A stretch of DNA of 64,000 bases from Neocallimastix lanati (nom. inval.) (GCA_016946835.1 JACVTC010000012.1:471001-535000); one strand, 5' to 3'. Shown: positions 23,920 to 37,430, counted from the first letter of the stretch. Notes: generated from the letters alone by a model not told the origin. Made by a program: numbers and translations.

Positions 23920-24126
23920 ATTTTTTATAGATATTATTTATTTTTTATTTTTATAGACAATTTATTTAAAGTTTATTGAGTTTTCAATATTGAAAAATTA
24001 CGATTGATTTTTAAATAAAATATTGTTTTTTTATTTCTTAATACTATTAATTATATTAATTTATTGTTTCAACTTATGATATGTATATTATACTAAATAA
24101 AAGTAATATAAAAGTAAAAAAAAAAA

Positions 24127-24300
24127 AGTTAATTTTTATATTTTAAAGAGTTCAGTATTATTTACATATATTTACTTTTTTATTTTTTTTTAAAAAAAAA
24201 AAAACTTTTTAAGCAAAAAAAAAAAGTTAATTTTTATATTTTAAAGAGTTCAGTATTATTTACATATATATATAGTTTTTTATTTTTTTTTTTTAAAAAA
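24127..24300. repeat. Direct duplication upstream of the SH3 gene
   Basis: AGTTAATTTTTATATTTTAA followed by AGAGTTCAGTATTATTTACA occurs at about 24127 and again at about 24229, roughly 100 bp apart, within the presumed promoter region. Confidence 0.75.
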
Positions 24301-24463
24301 AATAAAAAACTTTAATATTATTAATTATATTTTCAATTTATACAATAAAAGAAAAAATATATTATTTTACTGAGAAATATCAATCTTATTGTTTTTTTTT
24401 TCTTTTATATTATATATTGAATCTTCGAAATTAATAATAATATTAATACTGTTATTTATTACT

Positions 24464-24700
24464 TAATATATGTTATTTGATTGTATAAAACGATTAAAAT
24501 ATTATAAACAATATAACATTTAAACACCTACTGATCTTTATTCTAATATATGTTTTGATTGTATAAAACGATTAAAATATTATAAACAATATAACATTTA
24601 AACACCTACTGATCTTTATTCTAATATATGTTTTGATTGTGTAAAACGATAAAATTATTATAAACAATAAATATTTAAATACTTACAATTATTTTATTTT
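24464..24700. repeat. Three tandem copies of an ~80-bp unit upstream of the SH3 gene
   Basis: The unit contains TTTGATTGTATAAAACGATT, an AAACAATATAACATTTAAAC block and ACCTACTGATCTTTATTCTA. Copies begin near 24464, 24544 and 24622; the first two are almost identical and the third is diverged. They lie 0.5-0.8 kb upstream of the gene start at 23919. Confidence 0.85.
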
Positions 24701-26700
24701 GTATACATTCTATATTTAAAGTTTATTTTTTTTATGACAGTTTTATATTTTAGGTGAAAGATTGGAATTACGATTTTTTTTTTTATTTTATGTTTTTAAA
24801 TATACTTTTATATTTAAAAAAAATATATATTCTTTATTTATATACTTTAATCTTTCCCTTCTATTTTTTTTTTATTTTTTTTTTTTACAGTCTATTAATT
24901 TTATCTTTTATTATTATTATTTAAATAAAATAAATATTCTTAAATAAAAATAGAAATTTATTCGATCTATGATTACTTTTATTTTATTATTAAGGAAGGA
25001 AAAAAAAAAAAAAAAAAAAAAAGGAAAAAACTGAAGTAAAAAAAAATTATTTTTTTTTTTTTAAAATATTAACTTAATTTTCCAATTTAAAAATTATTTT
25101 TTCAATATTCATTCATTAACATCAATAAAAAATTTATTATTTATTTATTTAAATATTTAATTATACATTCATTTATATTTCTATATTTATTTATTTATTT
25201 AAATATTCATTCATTTATATTTATTATATTATTTATTATTTATTTATATACACATTTATTTATTATTAATGATTTATTTATATCTTTAATAATGTATTCA
25301 CTCATTTATTTATTCCTTGATTTACACCACTCGTTATAAAATAAAACATTTTTAATCTAAAGTCATGGACAAAAATAGAACTTTATTTCATATTAAATTG
25401 ATTTAGCTATTTTACACTTTATATCACCTAACCCTAATGAATAACTTTAAATTAAATAAATAAATTGATAATAGATATATAAATAAATAAATAATAGATA
25501 AATAAATAAATATATTATAAATAAATAAATAAAATGATAAAATGCCAAAAAAGGGAAAAAAAAGCATGATTTATTAAAATATTTAATCATGTAATAAAAC
25601 TTTATTAAATAATGAATAAAAATTAATTCATTTATTTTATTATATTATATTTAAATCATTCAATACTTTTTAATATATGTAATTAAATTAATTTAATCGA
25701 AACAAATATAATAATAATTAATTGTAAACTATATTTATTTCAATCAATAAAAATTTAAAGTTTATATATTATAATATGTAATAATAAATGAATACATATA
25801 TTATAATATATTGTATGTCTATAGCACCAATATATCAAAATATTCCTATTTATATTTATATTAATAAGGAATATTTTTATAATATATTTATATTAATGCC
25901 AATAAAAAAATATTTATTTACGTATTAATATATTTATTCATTAAATTATAATTATATATTTATTAATCTATTAATTCAAGCATTTATTCATTATTTATTA
26001 ATATTATCGCTTTGTCATGTAATTGAAGGTAATTGAATGATTTAAATAAATCTAAATAAATAAATGATATCTATTAATTTATAATTAATAATTAATTATT
26101 ACTAATAATTAATTTTTAAATATTAAATATTAAATATTCATTACTAAATATTAAATATTCATTATTAATATTAAAGATTAAAGATTAAATAGTCATTATT
26201 TAATAATTAGAATTTAATATTTAATAGTTAATTATTAGTATTTAATAATTATAATTTAATATTTAATAATTAATATTATATATTACATATTAATTAATAA
26301 ATACTAATTATTAAGTATTAAATTATAATTATTAAATACTAATAATTAAATAATAAATTATAATTATTAAATACCAATTATTAAATAATAAATTATAATT
26401 ATTAAATACCAATTATTAAATAATAAATATTTAATAATAAATACTAATTATTAAATATTAAATTATAATTATTAAATACTAATTATTAAATATTAAATAT
26501 TTAATAATAAATACTTAAATTTTACTATTAAATATTAAAATAATTATTTTTATTATGCCAATAAATAAAATGAATTTTATCACGAAGGAATTCCAATATT
26601 AAATTTCTCTTTTAACACAGGATTAAAGCTATAAAGCTATTCAATTCATTGATATGAAAATGATTATCCAAAATATACACAACATTCATTATTATTATTT
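24701..26700. other. AT-rich region with no gene
   Basis: Mostly TTTA/AAAT-type sequence. From about 26070 to 26530 it is an irregular array of ATTAAATA/TAATTATT motifs with many local palindromes. A slightly less AT-rich patch at about 26570-26680 adjoins the satellite. No open frame deserves a gene call. Confidence 0.6.
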
Positions 26701-29440
26701 CCTATTTGTTCAATGACAAATTATTATTTGTCTATTATTCAAAACATTTATTATTTATTATTTATTATTTATTATTTATTATTATTATTTATTATTTATT
26801 ATTTATTATTTATTATTTATTATTTATTATTATTATTTATTATTTATTATTATATTATTTATTATTTATTAATAAATACTCTTTTTATTATTTATTATTT
26901 ATTATTTATTATTTATTATTTATTATTTATTATTTATTATTATTATTTATTATTTATTATTATATTATTTATTATTTATTAATAAATACTCTTTTTATTA
27001 TTTATTATTTATTATTTATTATTTATTATTTATTAATAAATACTCTTTATTATTATTTATTATTTATTATTTATTAATAAATACTCTTTTTATTATTTAT
27101 TATTTATTATTTATTATTTATTATTTATTAATAAATACTCTTTATTATTATTTATTATTTATTATTTATTAATAAATACTCTTTTTATTATTTATTATTT
27201 ATTATTATATTATTTATTATTTATTAATAAATACTCTTTATTATTATTTATTATTTATTATTTATTAATAAATACTCTTTTTATTATTTATTATTTATTA
27301 TTATATTATTTATTATTTATTAATAAATACTCTTTTTATTATTTATTATTTATTATTTATTATTTATTATTTATTATTTATTAATAAATACTCTTTTTAT
27401 TATTTATTATTTATTATTATATTATTTATTATTTATTAATAAATACTCTTTTTATTATTTATTATTTATTATTTATTATTTATTATTTATTAATAAATAC
27501 TCTTTTTATTATTTATTATTTATTATTATATTATTTATTATTTATTAATAAATACTCTTTATTATTATTTATTATTTATTATTTATTAATAAATACTCTT
27601 TTTATTATTTATTATTTATTATTATATTATTTATTATTTATTAATAAATACACTTTATTATTATTTATTATTTATTATTTATTAATAAATACACTTTATT
27701 ATTATTTATTATTTATTATTTATTAATAAATACTCTTTTTATTATTTATTATTTATTATTTATTAATAAATACTCTTTTTATTATTTATTATTTATTATT
27801 TATTAATAAATACTCTTTTTATTATTTATTATTTATTATTTATTAATAAATACACTTTATTATTATTTATTATTTATTATTTATTAATAAATACTCTTTT
27901 TATTATTTATTATTTATTATTATATTATTTATTATTTATTAATAAATACACTTTATTATTATTTATTATTTATTATTTATTAATAAATACACTTTATTAT
28001 TATTTATTATTTATTATTTATTAATAAATACTCTTTTTATTATTTATTATTTATTATTTATTAATAAATACTCTTTTTATTATTTATTATTTATTATTTA
28101 TTAATAAATACTCTTTTTATTATTTATTATTTATTATTTATTAATAAATACTCTTTTTATTATTTATTATTTATTATTTATTAATAAATACTCTTTTTAT
28201 TATTTATTATTTATTATTTATTATTTATTATTTATTATTTATTAATAAATACTCTTTTTATTATTTATTATTTATTATTATATTATTTATTATTTATTAA
28301 TAAATACACTTTATTATTATTTATTATTTATTATTTATTAATAAATACACTTTATTATTATTTATTATTTATTATTTATTAATAAATACTCTTTTTATTA
28401 TTTATTATTTATTATTATATTATTTATTATTTATTAATAAATACACTTTATTATTATTTATTATTTATTATTTATTAATAAATACACTTTATTATTATTT
28501 ATTATTTATTATTTATTAATAAATACTCTTTTTATTATTTATTATTTATTATTTATTAATAAATACTCTTTTTATTATTTATTATTTATTATTTATTAAT
28601 AAATACTCTTTTTATTATTTATTATTTATTATTTATTAATAAATACTCTTTTTATTATTTATTATTTATTATTTATTAATAAATACTCTTTTTATTATTT
28701 ATTATTTATTATTTATTATTTATTATTTATTATTTATTAATAAATACTCTTTTTATTATTTATTATTTATTATTATATTATTTATTATTTATTAATAAAT
28801 ACACTTTATTATTATTTATTATTTATTATTTATTAATAAATACACTTTATTATTATTTATTATTTATTATTTATTAATAAATACTCTTTTTATTATTTAT
28901 TATTTATTATTTATTAATAAATACTCTTTTTATTATTTATTATTTATTATTTATTAATAAATACTCTTTTTATTATTTATTATTTATTATTTATTAATAA
29001 ATACTCTTTTTATTATTTATTATTTATTATTTATTAATAAATACTCTTTTTATTATTTATTATTTATTATTTATTATTTATTATTTATTATTTATTAATA
29101 AATACTCTTTTTATTATTTATTATTTATTATTTATTATTTATTATTTATTATTTATTATTTATTAATAAATACTCTTTTTATTATTTATTATTTATTATT
29201 TATTATTTATTATTTATTATTTATTATTTATTAATAAATACTCTTTTTATTATTTATTATTTATTATTTATTATTTATTATTTATTATTTATTAATAAAT
29301 ACTCTTTATTATTTATTATTTATTATTTATTTTTTATTATTTATTATTTATTATTTATTATTTATTATTTATTATTTATTATTTATTATTTATTATTTAT
29401 AATTTTTATTTATTATTTATTATTCAATTATTATTATCAA
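26700..29440. repeat. 2.7-kb AT satellite with ~40-bp unit and higher-order structure
   Basis: Tandem arrangement of TTAATAAATACTC, TTTTTATTATTTATTATTTA and TTATTTA-type filler. The basic unit is 40 bp (for example consecutive copies from 28021 to 28200). Variants have ACACTTTATTA in place of ACTCTTTTTA, or an extra ATTATATTA segment. Variants recur in the same order in larger blocks (compare 27890-28250, 28250-28740 and 28745-29100). Every unit carries the perfect palindrome TATTTATTAATAAATA. Tyr/Leu/Ile-rich open frames at 26706-27077 are artefacts of the repeat. Confidence 0.93.
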
Positions 29441-31560
29441 TAATCATTCAATTCAATAATTCAATTCGATAATTCCAAAGTGCCAGATTCTTAAGATACG
29501 AAAGACTGTGCTGGAATGAACATAAACCAAACTCTATATCAAAGATTATTATAAGCTATTCAAAAAAATTTATATTTATTTGATATTTTTGTATTTATTC
29601 AATATTTATTTAATATTTATTTAATATTTAATTAATATTTAATTAATATTTATTTAGTATTTATTTAATATTTAATTATATTTAATTATACTTTTTTAAT
29701 ATTATTTATACCTTTTTATATTTATTTTTGCGGTTTCTTTTTTACTATATAAATTATTAATATATTACAATTTACTTTAATATATGCACAATTAAAATAA
29801 AAAACTTTATACAAATTGAATCATTTAATTTTGTTTGTGTTTAATTTTAAAGTTTTTAACAAAATAAAATGATTCAATTTGTATAAACTCTAATAAATTA
29901 ATTATTTTTCTATATTATATATTATTATATATTATTGTATTTATATTTAATCAAATTATATATATTAAAATATATTATAATATATTGTTTTATTTAATGT
30001 TAAAATATTCAAATGGTTGGTTAATCCAACTTTAAATTGAATAATTGAATAATGGAATAATGGAATAATTAAATAATAAATAATTGAATAATAAATAATA
30101 AATAATAAATAATAAATAATAAATAATAAATAATAAATAATTGAATAATAAATAATAAATAATAAATAATAAATAATAAATAATAAATAATAAATAATAA
30201 TAAATATAGCAATTTTTATAATAATAAAAAAAAGGGCTTTTTTATATTTGATAATTATATTAAAAATAAAAAAAAAGTTTTTAAAATTGATTAGAGTATT
30301 TAAAATTAATATATTAAAATATAATTTATTTATATTTAATTTTATTATATAACATATATAAACAATATATAGTAATATAAAGGAAATAAATGAAATAGAA
30401 CCAGTCATTAATTTGGAAATAAAAGGGTTTCATTGGATTAAACCAATATAAATTTAATTAAATAAACATTAACAAAATTAAAAATAAATTAAAGTAATTA
30501 AAAATTTCAATTTAAATAAATAAATAAAGCACATATAAATGGAGTATAATTGTAATATATTAAATTAATTAAATTTTATATTAATTAGCGAATCACGTTA
30601 AAACGAGAATTATAAAAAAAATTAGAAAAATGAGTAATTTTCATATAATAAATAAATAAATGAATATTAAATAAATAAATTTATTAATAAATACTAAATA
30701 AATATAAATAAATAAATTAATAATACTAAATAGATATAAATAAATAAATATAAATAAATAAATTAATAATACTAAATAGATATAAATAAATAAATATAAA
30801 TAAATAAATTAATAATACTAAATAGATATAAATAAATAAATATAAATAAATAAATAAATATTAAATAAATAAATTAATAAATACTCGATAAGTATTAAAT
30901 AAATATTAAATAAATAACTTTAATGAAATGGTTACTAACATTCGAATAGTGTTTACTTCAAGAAATTCGTTAATAGTTGTTGGTGTTCCTCATAATTAAA
31001 TATAATCATCAAGAATAAGAATAAAATCATAAAATTAAATTCTTCATACCTTGAAAGTAATTAAAATTTATTAGTAATTTATATTAACAACGATAAATTA
31101 TAGAATTTTTTTTTTTTTTTATATCTTAAAATTATCTAATCTGATTAGCCAAATAGAATTATTTTATTAATTAATAGATAGATTATATAATATGTAAATA
31201 AATAAATAGATAAATAAGTAAATAAATATGTAAATAAATTAATAATTAAAAAGTAAATAAATAAAAATAAATTAAATAGATGATTAATTAAAAAATTAAA
31301 TACATAAAACCATTATAAATAGATAAATAAGTAAATAAATAAGTAAATAGATAGATAAATATTTAATTAAATGAATAAATAAATAAATTCTCCCTCACAT
31401 TAATGATTAACAAAAAGAATTCAAATAAAATATAATAAAAAAAGTTATAAAAGAAACTTCGTATCACTAATAATTATAAAGCTTTAATAATAAAAGAAAC
31501 TTCTTATCACTGGTAATTATATAACTTTAATAATTAAAAAGTTATGATGGGAATCTCTTT
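29441..31560. other. AT-rich flank of the satellite with smaller repeats
   Basis: Contains TATTTAAT repeats (29570-29690), an inverted pair of TTTATACAAATTGAATCATT (29806-29826 and 29868-29887), an AATAAAT array (30060-30200), and a 42-bp unit with AATACTAAATAGATATAAAT repeated from about 30718 to 30850. No gene is seen. The 147-codon minus frame at 29965-30408 is low-complexity and not supported. Confidence 0.6.
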
Positions 31561-31599
31561 AACCTAAAACGTAATTTTATTTTAAATAAAATAAAACTA

Positions 31600-31770
31600 T
31601 AAAATGGTGCTAGAACGTATCTAATTTAGGTTAGGTTATACTGTCCTCATTTCAGCTTCAAAGGGAACTGGAGAAAGCACTCCTAGAAAAAGCGTACTAG
31701 AATATTATCAGTAATAATAGACATGTCAAAGCGCCAATACTGAACGCTCAGTAAGACAGTTTAACTTGTG
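31600..31770. other. GC-richer island of unknown origin
   Basis: About 150 bp around CAGCTTCAAAGGGAACTGGA stand out from the surrounding AT-rich sequence. No frame is open throughout and no RNA family is recognised. It may be part of the Ty3/gypsy debris that begins at 32280. Confidence 0.3.
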
Positions 31771-32279
31771 TATTATTATTATTATTTTTATTATTATTAT
31801 AATTTTCTATTTCTTTTATATTCTTATATTATTATTATTATCACGCATTATTATTATTATTAATAATTTTTATATATCATATTTATTATTTTTTTCATTT
31901 TGGTTATTAATATATAATTAATTATTTGTAATAAAAATAAATCTTTTTTATTAAAAATTTCATTACTTCTAACAATAAAATTAATTATAAAGTTTTATAT
32001 TTCATTCGTTCTAATAATTATATTCTATAACTCAATAAGAAATGAATAATATAAATCATATTACTACTAATAATACATATAATTACATGTAATACTAATA
32101 AAAATTTTAAACTAAAGACAAAAAATAAAAACTCTTGTCAAGAAATAACAAGAAACTCAAAAAAACTTATGGCTAAGAAAATAATAATAAAAAAAAAAAA
32201 ATTTTTTTTTTATTAAAGTTTTTTATATATTTTTTTTTTCATTTTAATTTATTTTAATAAAAATATCGAGTTAAAAAAG

Positions 32280-35200
32280 AATGAAAATTTGATGGATTCT
32301 TGTACGTTATTGCTATAGCTGAATTCTGCTAGGTAAAGGGAAATCATCCCAGTTGGATCTGTTTTGAATTAACATAACATCTTAAATATTGTTCAATAAC
32401 GGAGTTCATCCTCTCCGTCAGACCAATCCAAAAAAATTTTGAAGTGAATTGAGTGAGTAACCTCTATCCGAATTGATGGTACTTGGGGATGACCATGAAA
32501 ACAGGAAAATAGAATAAAAAAAAAAAAGAAAAGGCTGTATCGGTAGTAGAAAGATCGCTTGAAAATGGGAAAAGGTGTGACTCATTTTTTTTTTTTTTTT
32601 TTTTTTTTTAGGTGAAGCGGTCAGTAAATGAGTAAATGAGTATACAAATGAATCCATTTGATTTTTTTTTTTTGGTATATCAGTTAAGAAGTCCATTGAA
32701 ATGGAAATGGAAGTCCAAGGGGAATCAGGAATATCAGATTTAAAATAATATAGATTTATATCTGGGAGCTTTTGAACAACAACATATATATTTCGCATGA
32801 ACAAACATAATTTGTAGTATTGAAATTGGATGAAGGCGCACTAAGTTGCGGTTTAAGTGGTTGAATGATTTTCTTTATTTCGAATATCCGGATGAAGGGG
32901 GAATCATTGCAAAATTTTAAATCTAAGGGAATGATCATTTGAGGGTAAAACGTAGAATGCATTGTAGAAGAGTAAGAAACTGTTATTTAGAGAGAGAGAA
33001 ATAGAGAGAATTGATTGATTTTGGGATGTGAAATTGGAAGTGTCTTATATGTCTAAATACTCATTAAATGTTGATATAATAGTCATCATCCTTTTCATTC
33101 ATTGAGAATTTTTGTTAGATAAACTGGATTTGGAAATTATTGAGACTTCATAATTTTCAGGACAAAGTACCCGAAAAGGGAGTATTTGGAGAAAGAAGAA
33201 TCTTCAGAAGGGAGGAAAGTAATCAGATCTTCTGGATGAGTACATCTGGCTTACCATTTGAGGAACTAGCCTGGTAAAAAAAAATTTTTGAAACTAAATT
33301 TTCGAAAAAGAAAAAAGAAATCAAAATATAAGTCTCTGAGTCATCTTTTCTGGTTTCTTTTGGTACAAAAAGGTTACGATGATCATAAAATATTGTGAAA
33401 AGGAATGCTGGAGTGCCCTTTTAAATAAATGTCTCTAGTTTTTTCTGAGGCTGAAATAATTGCTAAAAAAAAAAAAAAAAATGGTTCTTTTATCGTAAAA
33501 ATAGGGTAATTTCTTTCGGTTAGAGGAAGTAATCGAGAGAAAAAAGGCAATAAGATGAATTTTATTGCCCTTTTTTTTGGGGGGAGGAAATTTGTGAAAG
33601 AATGATACCCATGGCGAAAAATTACTACCATCAGTTTTAGACCATGAAAGGAAGATCTTTGGTCTGGGTAGGACAACTGTAGAAGAAAAAAAATTTAAAT
33701 TTTTAATTCATCAAAAAAAGAAAAAAAACATTTTTTTTTTTTTTTGAGCATCAGGTAATCAGACGAATTTAGTATTTTTTTTTTTTTTTTTTTTTATTTT
33801 TTTTATTTTTATTTTTAAGCAAAAAAAAAATTAAAATGGATGAGAAATCTTAGCGAATCCTTGTCAGTAATAAAACGTCAATAATAAGTTTAACTGTTCC
33901 AAGAAATCCAATGAAGCAGATGAAATCTTTTTTTTTTTTTAGAGTTTCATAAGAGTTTCATCAGCAGCGGAAAATACGATGTCCAAGAAAAAAGTCCAGA
34001 AAAGGGGAACACAAAAAATTTACTTTTTTTTTCCAAGTTTTGCATATATAAAATAAGCGTTTCCTAGCTTAATGAGGACTTCTGTAAAGGTGCTTATATT
34101 GAGTTTCAAGGTCTGGAGAGAAATTAGTATTATCATCAATAATAGCAGAAGACGTATTTACCGATGATGTCTTTGAAAACGTCATTAATTATGTACTTGT
34201 AAAACTACAGGTGCCCTTTTAAGACCGAAAAGGCATAACAGCATAACTAGATATTCGAAATGAACGGATACACAAACAAAAGCAGTTTTATATTCATGAC
34301 TTTTCTTAATTCTAATAAAATTAAAGGCGGCACTGTAGGTTCAATTTTTTTTTCTGAAATTATTTTTCCTTTTTTTGGAAGATTTTCGATCATATAAATG
34401 ATCGGTGGGAGTCACCTAAGGTAATTCTCATTTAGTTTGACAGTAGTCTACAACTATTATAAGTTCACCATTTAATTCAGGTACAAAGAAAATATAGGTG
34501 CTCCAGCAGGAAATTTGTTTTTTCTAATCAATCCATTAGCCAACATTTCGTTAATGTAATCCTTTAGAGCCGATAACTCTTTCTTAGTTAATGAATAGAT
34601 GGAGCCGTAATACAGGATAGAGTTAGGTTAAAGGGAATTTAATTTCACAATCGTGCGGTCTACGAGGGAATAGCTTCATTAGCTAACACTTCATTATAAA
34701 CATCCGCAAATGGGTGTAGCCTTACTGGAAATAGGTATTCAATATCATTTTCTTTCTTATTTAAGTCGTTATTGGAGGTAGTAGTTTATAATTGATTTAT
34801 TGCCTTCAAGAAGTACTTGGAATAACAAAGGCGATAAAAGAGTTTTGGATAACAAGACAATTATTAATACAATGTTTGGAAGTGAAATTAAGTGTTTTGG
34901 AAGAAAAATCAATTATTGAACTGTGAGTAAAAAGACAATTAACTCCTAGGATGGCACAATAAGATTGAAGGTCAACAACAAAGAATTGAGTTTTACATTT
35001 ATATTTATTATAGGATACGAATATTGGTAGGGTTTTACATAGACTTTGTTGATATCCACAGATTCCTGCTACTTCAGGGATAATCTGAATCTGTAGAATA
35101 AGGGATATTATTTTCTTTGGCAAAAATAGATGTCCATAAGATTGAATTGGGAATCAGAATCAAGAAGAATTTTTTTTTTATTTGCTTTTTAAAGAAGAAT

Positions 35201-35330
35201 TTGAAACGTTAAGAGTAAATTCAAAAAAATTGGAAGCGTTAAATTTTGGTTGATCGGAAACTCTTGGTCTACTAGTTATTTTGGGCTCAGGATTGGTAAT
35301 ATGAGAAGTCCTAGTGATTGGTTTATATTT
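32280..35330 (-). mobile_element. Ty3/gypsy retrotransposon remnant: protease, RT, RNase H, integrase
   Basis: Running leftward on the minus strand: a gag end/retropepsin region (CAILGVNCLFTHSSIIDFSS near 34885-34955), the start of reverse transcriptase (a segment ending AGAPIFFVPELNGELIIVVD near 34470-34560), an RNase H end with NGKPDVLTRRSDYFPPSED near 33190-33270, and integrase (SPWTSISISMDFLTDIPKK near 32690, PSTINSDRG near 32460-32490). This is chromoviral/gypsy order (RT before integrase). Frameshifts, stops and poly-A/T expansions occur throughout and no LTRs are identified. GC is higher than in flanking DNA. Short open frames at 32418-32804, 34806-35123 and 33383-33676 are pieces of it or shadows. 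Confidence 0.75.
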
Positions 35331-35399
35331 AATATAGCTGCAGCAGTTTTATTAAATATAATAAGAGTTAATGGTCGGTTATCAATTGAACTGGATATT

Positions 35400-35645
35400 T
35401 TTTGCTCCTTCTAAGTGGTGTCGCTACACATCAAATCTAGTGATCATTGGCTAAATTCCTTATCATATTTTGTGTAATTAGTTTCGGCAATGGTAAGAGA
35501 GCAAGAGTAGAATGCGATTAGACGGTGAAGATTATCAAGACTACTGACTGACTTGTGATGAAACGCATTAAAAAAAAAAGAAAAATTACTAACATCATTT
35601 TCTACTACAAATTCCTTGTCGTGATCAGGAAAGTTAGGAATTTCA
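35400..35645 (-). pseudogene. Separate Ty3/gypsy RNase H fragment
   Basis: The minus strand gives YEIPNFPDHDKEFVVENDVS near 35580-35640 and then LIAFYSCSLTIAETNYTKYD near 35465-35525, the gypsy RNase H start and its SRSLTxAExNYxxYDKE motif. It lies upstream (in reading direction) of the protease of the neighbouring remnant, so it cannot belong to that copy in normal order. A deletion or nested insertion is implied. Confidence 0.65.
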
Positions 35646-35889
35646 TATGAAAGAAACTACATTTTTAAGATTATTATAAAAGTATAAAGTGTCATTAAAA
35701 AAGAAGTTTTGATTATAATAATTGATGTCGGAGCTTGAGTCATAACTATTGTTAGAGAAATAGGTATTTTTCCCGCTGATTTTGTGAGATAGTACAAAAA
35801 TTAGAAACAGAAGAGTGACATTTGTTGAGATAAAAGTTACATGAAGTTGATTCGAAAAATTCGACTGAACTGGAGAGAATAATCTTATT

Positions 35890-36255
35890 ATTAGCGTAGT
35901 ATCTAAGACTTTAAATGCTTGAGGATTGTCGGTGTACCCATGAAAAATTCCTGGTAGTGAATTATTATCGAAGTTGCCTCTATAAGATTTTGGAACAAAA
36001 AAGAAAACTTTACAACCAAAAAAAATGTAGATTAGAATTATCTATTTTTGGATTTAAAAATAATTTCAAAAGAATCTTACCATTGATACTTTTATGGGAA
36101 AGAATATAATGTATATAATTTAGTTATCTCATCTTCCTAAAATTGATGACTTAATTTCTCATTATTTAGTATAGCGGTTGCTGAATTTATGAGAGTGCCC
36201 TTTATTCTTTCGGCACGTCCGTTAGACTGTGGGTTAATTGGGACAGTGAACTGTT
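35890..36255 (-). pseudogene. Copia integrase fragment, decayed
   Basis: The minus strand reads QQFTVPINPQSNGRAER near 36205-36255, then LNNEKLSHQF-stop-ED, then a GCKVF-like motif near 36005-36020. TAG stands where Trp is invariant. The plus-strand frame at 35915-36109 is its antisense. Confidence 0.7.
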
Positions 36256-36354
36256 GATGTAAAGATTTAATAGAATCTTTAATAATTAATTATATAATAA
36301 TTAATTAATGTAATAAAATTACATAAATTTATGATTCACTTAGTTTTTTTCCGC

Positions 36355-36515
36355 AATTAACCCTCGAGTTCTCGCTCTGGTATCTCTGTCATAGGCCTCT
36401 GCCCTGTTTTTCTCGCTCTGATGCTCAGCTTGAGCTCTTTCAATGTCTCGGAAAGAATCAATAACCGATGTAGGAGGTTCAACTTTCTGCAATTCAACTC
36501 GGTATGAAAATTTAT
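36355..36515 (-). pseudogene. HflK-like fragment in a GC-rich patch, possible bacterial origin
   Basis: Positions 36361-36480 contain 59 G/C of 120 bases (49%), in a neighbourhood where most sequence is under 25%. One minus-strand frame is open for about 55 codons: SYRVELQKVEPPTSVIDSFR, then DIERAQAEHQSEKNRAEAYD, then RDTRARTRG, ending at TAA. The pattern LQKVxPPxxVIDxFRD, ARAxxExxxNxAEAY and a basic xARG end is that of the helical region after the band-7/SPFH domain of alphaproteobacterial HflK, a membrane regulator of FtsH. Codons such as GAG, CAG and GCG are unlike the host genes. Only this piece is present. The competing minus frame with an ATG (36357-36539) is not supported. A convergent match is possible. 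Confidence 0.5.
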
Positions 36516-36544
36516 TATAAATTTATGAGAATTTTTCAAAAGGA

Positions 36545-37430
36545 AAAATTATCAATTAAATAATTTTGGATAATAAATTTAATTTAAATAAATTATTTAA
36601 GTTAGTTAATTTAGTTTAATATCTTTATTTTGTTGGTACAATTATTGTACATTTATTTCATTATGTTTTATTATTAATTTCTATATTTTGTTAATTTTTT
36701 TTTTATTTAGATAGTTTTTATAATTAATTGATTAGTCTTTATAAATAAAATATGTATCCAATCATAAAAAATTATTAACATGCATAAATAATTCATGTTA
36801 TTGAATCTGTAACACACTAGCGTTACTCTTTATGTAAATTGTAGTAATAAAAATATTTTATTATTAAATAGAAATTAATTATATAAATAAGTAAATATAA
36901 ATATTTAGTTTAATGGCGCTTCATTATATTCTTTAAATATAGTTTAGTAATAATTATTTAATAATGATAAACGTTTTTTAGAGTGCAACTCAAATAGAGA
37001 GATGTTGAATTATCTTAGCCTTTGTTTATTTATTATTCGTTATTTTAGTTCATAGTAAACTTACCTTTTACACAAACTTTTGAAACATAACATTCAGGAA
37101 AATATAAAAGTTACTAACAATTTAACAAAAATCTAATCTTTATAATAATCCTTAATTAATTAGATAATATAAATAACATAACTGATTTTAAGAGTTAAAA
37201 TAAATATTAAACTTTAACTCTTAAAATCAGTTTTGTTAAAATAAATATTAAACTTTGTTAAAATAAAAAAATAATAATTTTAAATACACATGATATTATT
37301 TATATTAAAATATAAATTAAATAAATAGTTAAAATGAATATATTAATAGTATTATATTATAGTAAGAAATGTATAAAATTTATATTAATACTCAATTCCT
37401 TTAGTAAGTTCTACTGCAATAAACATTTTA
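36545..37430. other. AT-rich stretch without genes
   Basis: Ordinary AT-rich sequence with a short direct duplication around TTAAACTTTAACTCTTAAAA near 37190-37255. No feature supported. Confidence 0.5.

Noticed and set aside
26700-29440. 40-bp repeats as a CRISPR array, and Tyr/Ile-rich open frames as genes
   Set aside because: The spacers are the same AT filler each time, and the frames are translations of the repeat.
29965-30408. 147-codon minus frame (MTGSISFISF...) as a membrane protein
   Set aside because: Composition is almost entirely Ile/Tyr/Leu/Phe from TAATAAAT repeats, with no conserved motif.
36357-36539. 60-codon minus frame starting MKNSHKFIINF
   Set aside because: The alternative frame over the same bases gives the HflK-like pattern; this one has no recognisable features.
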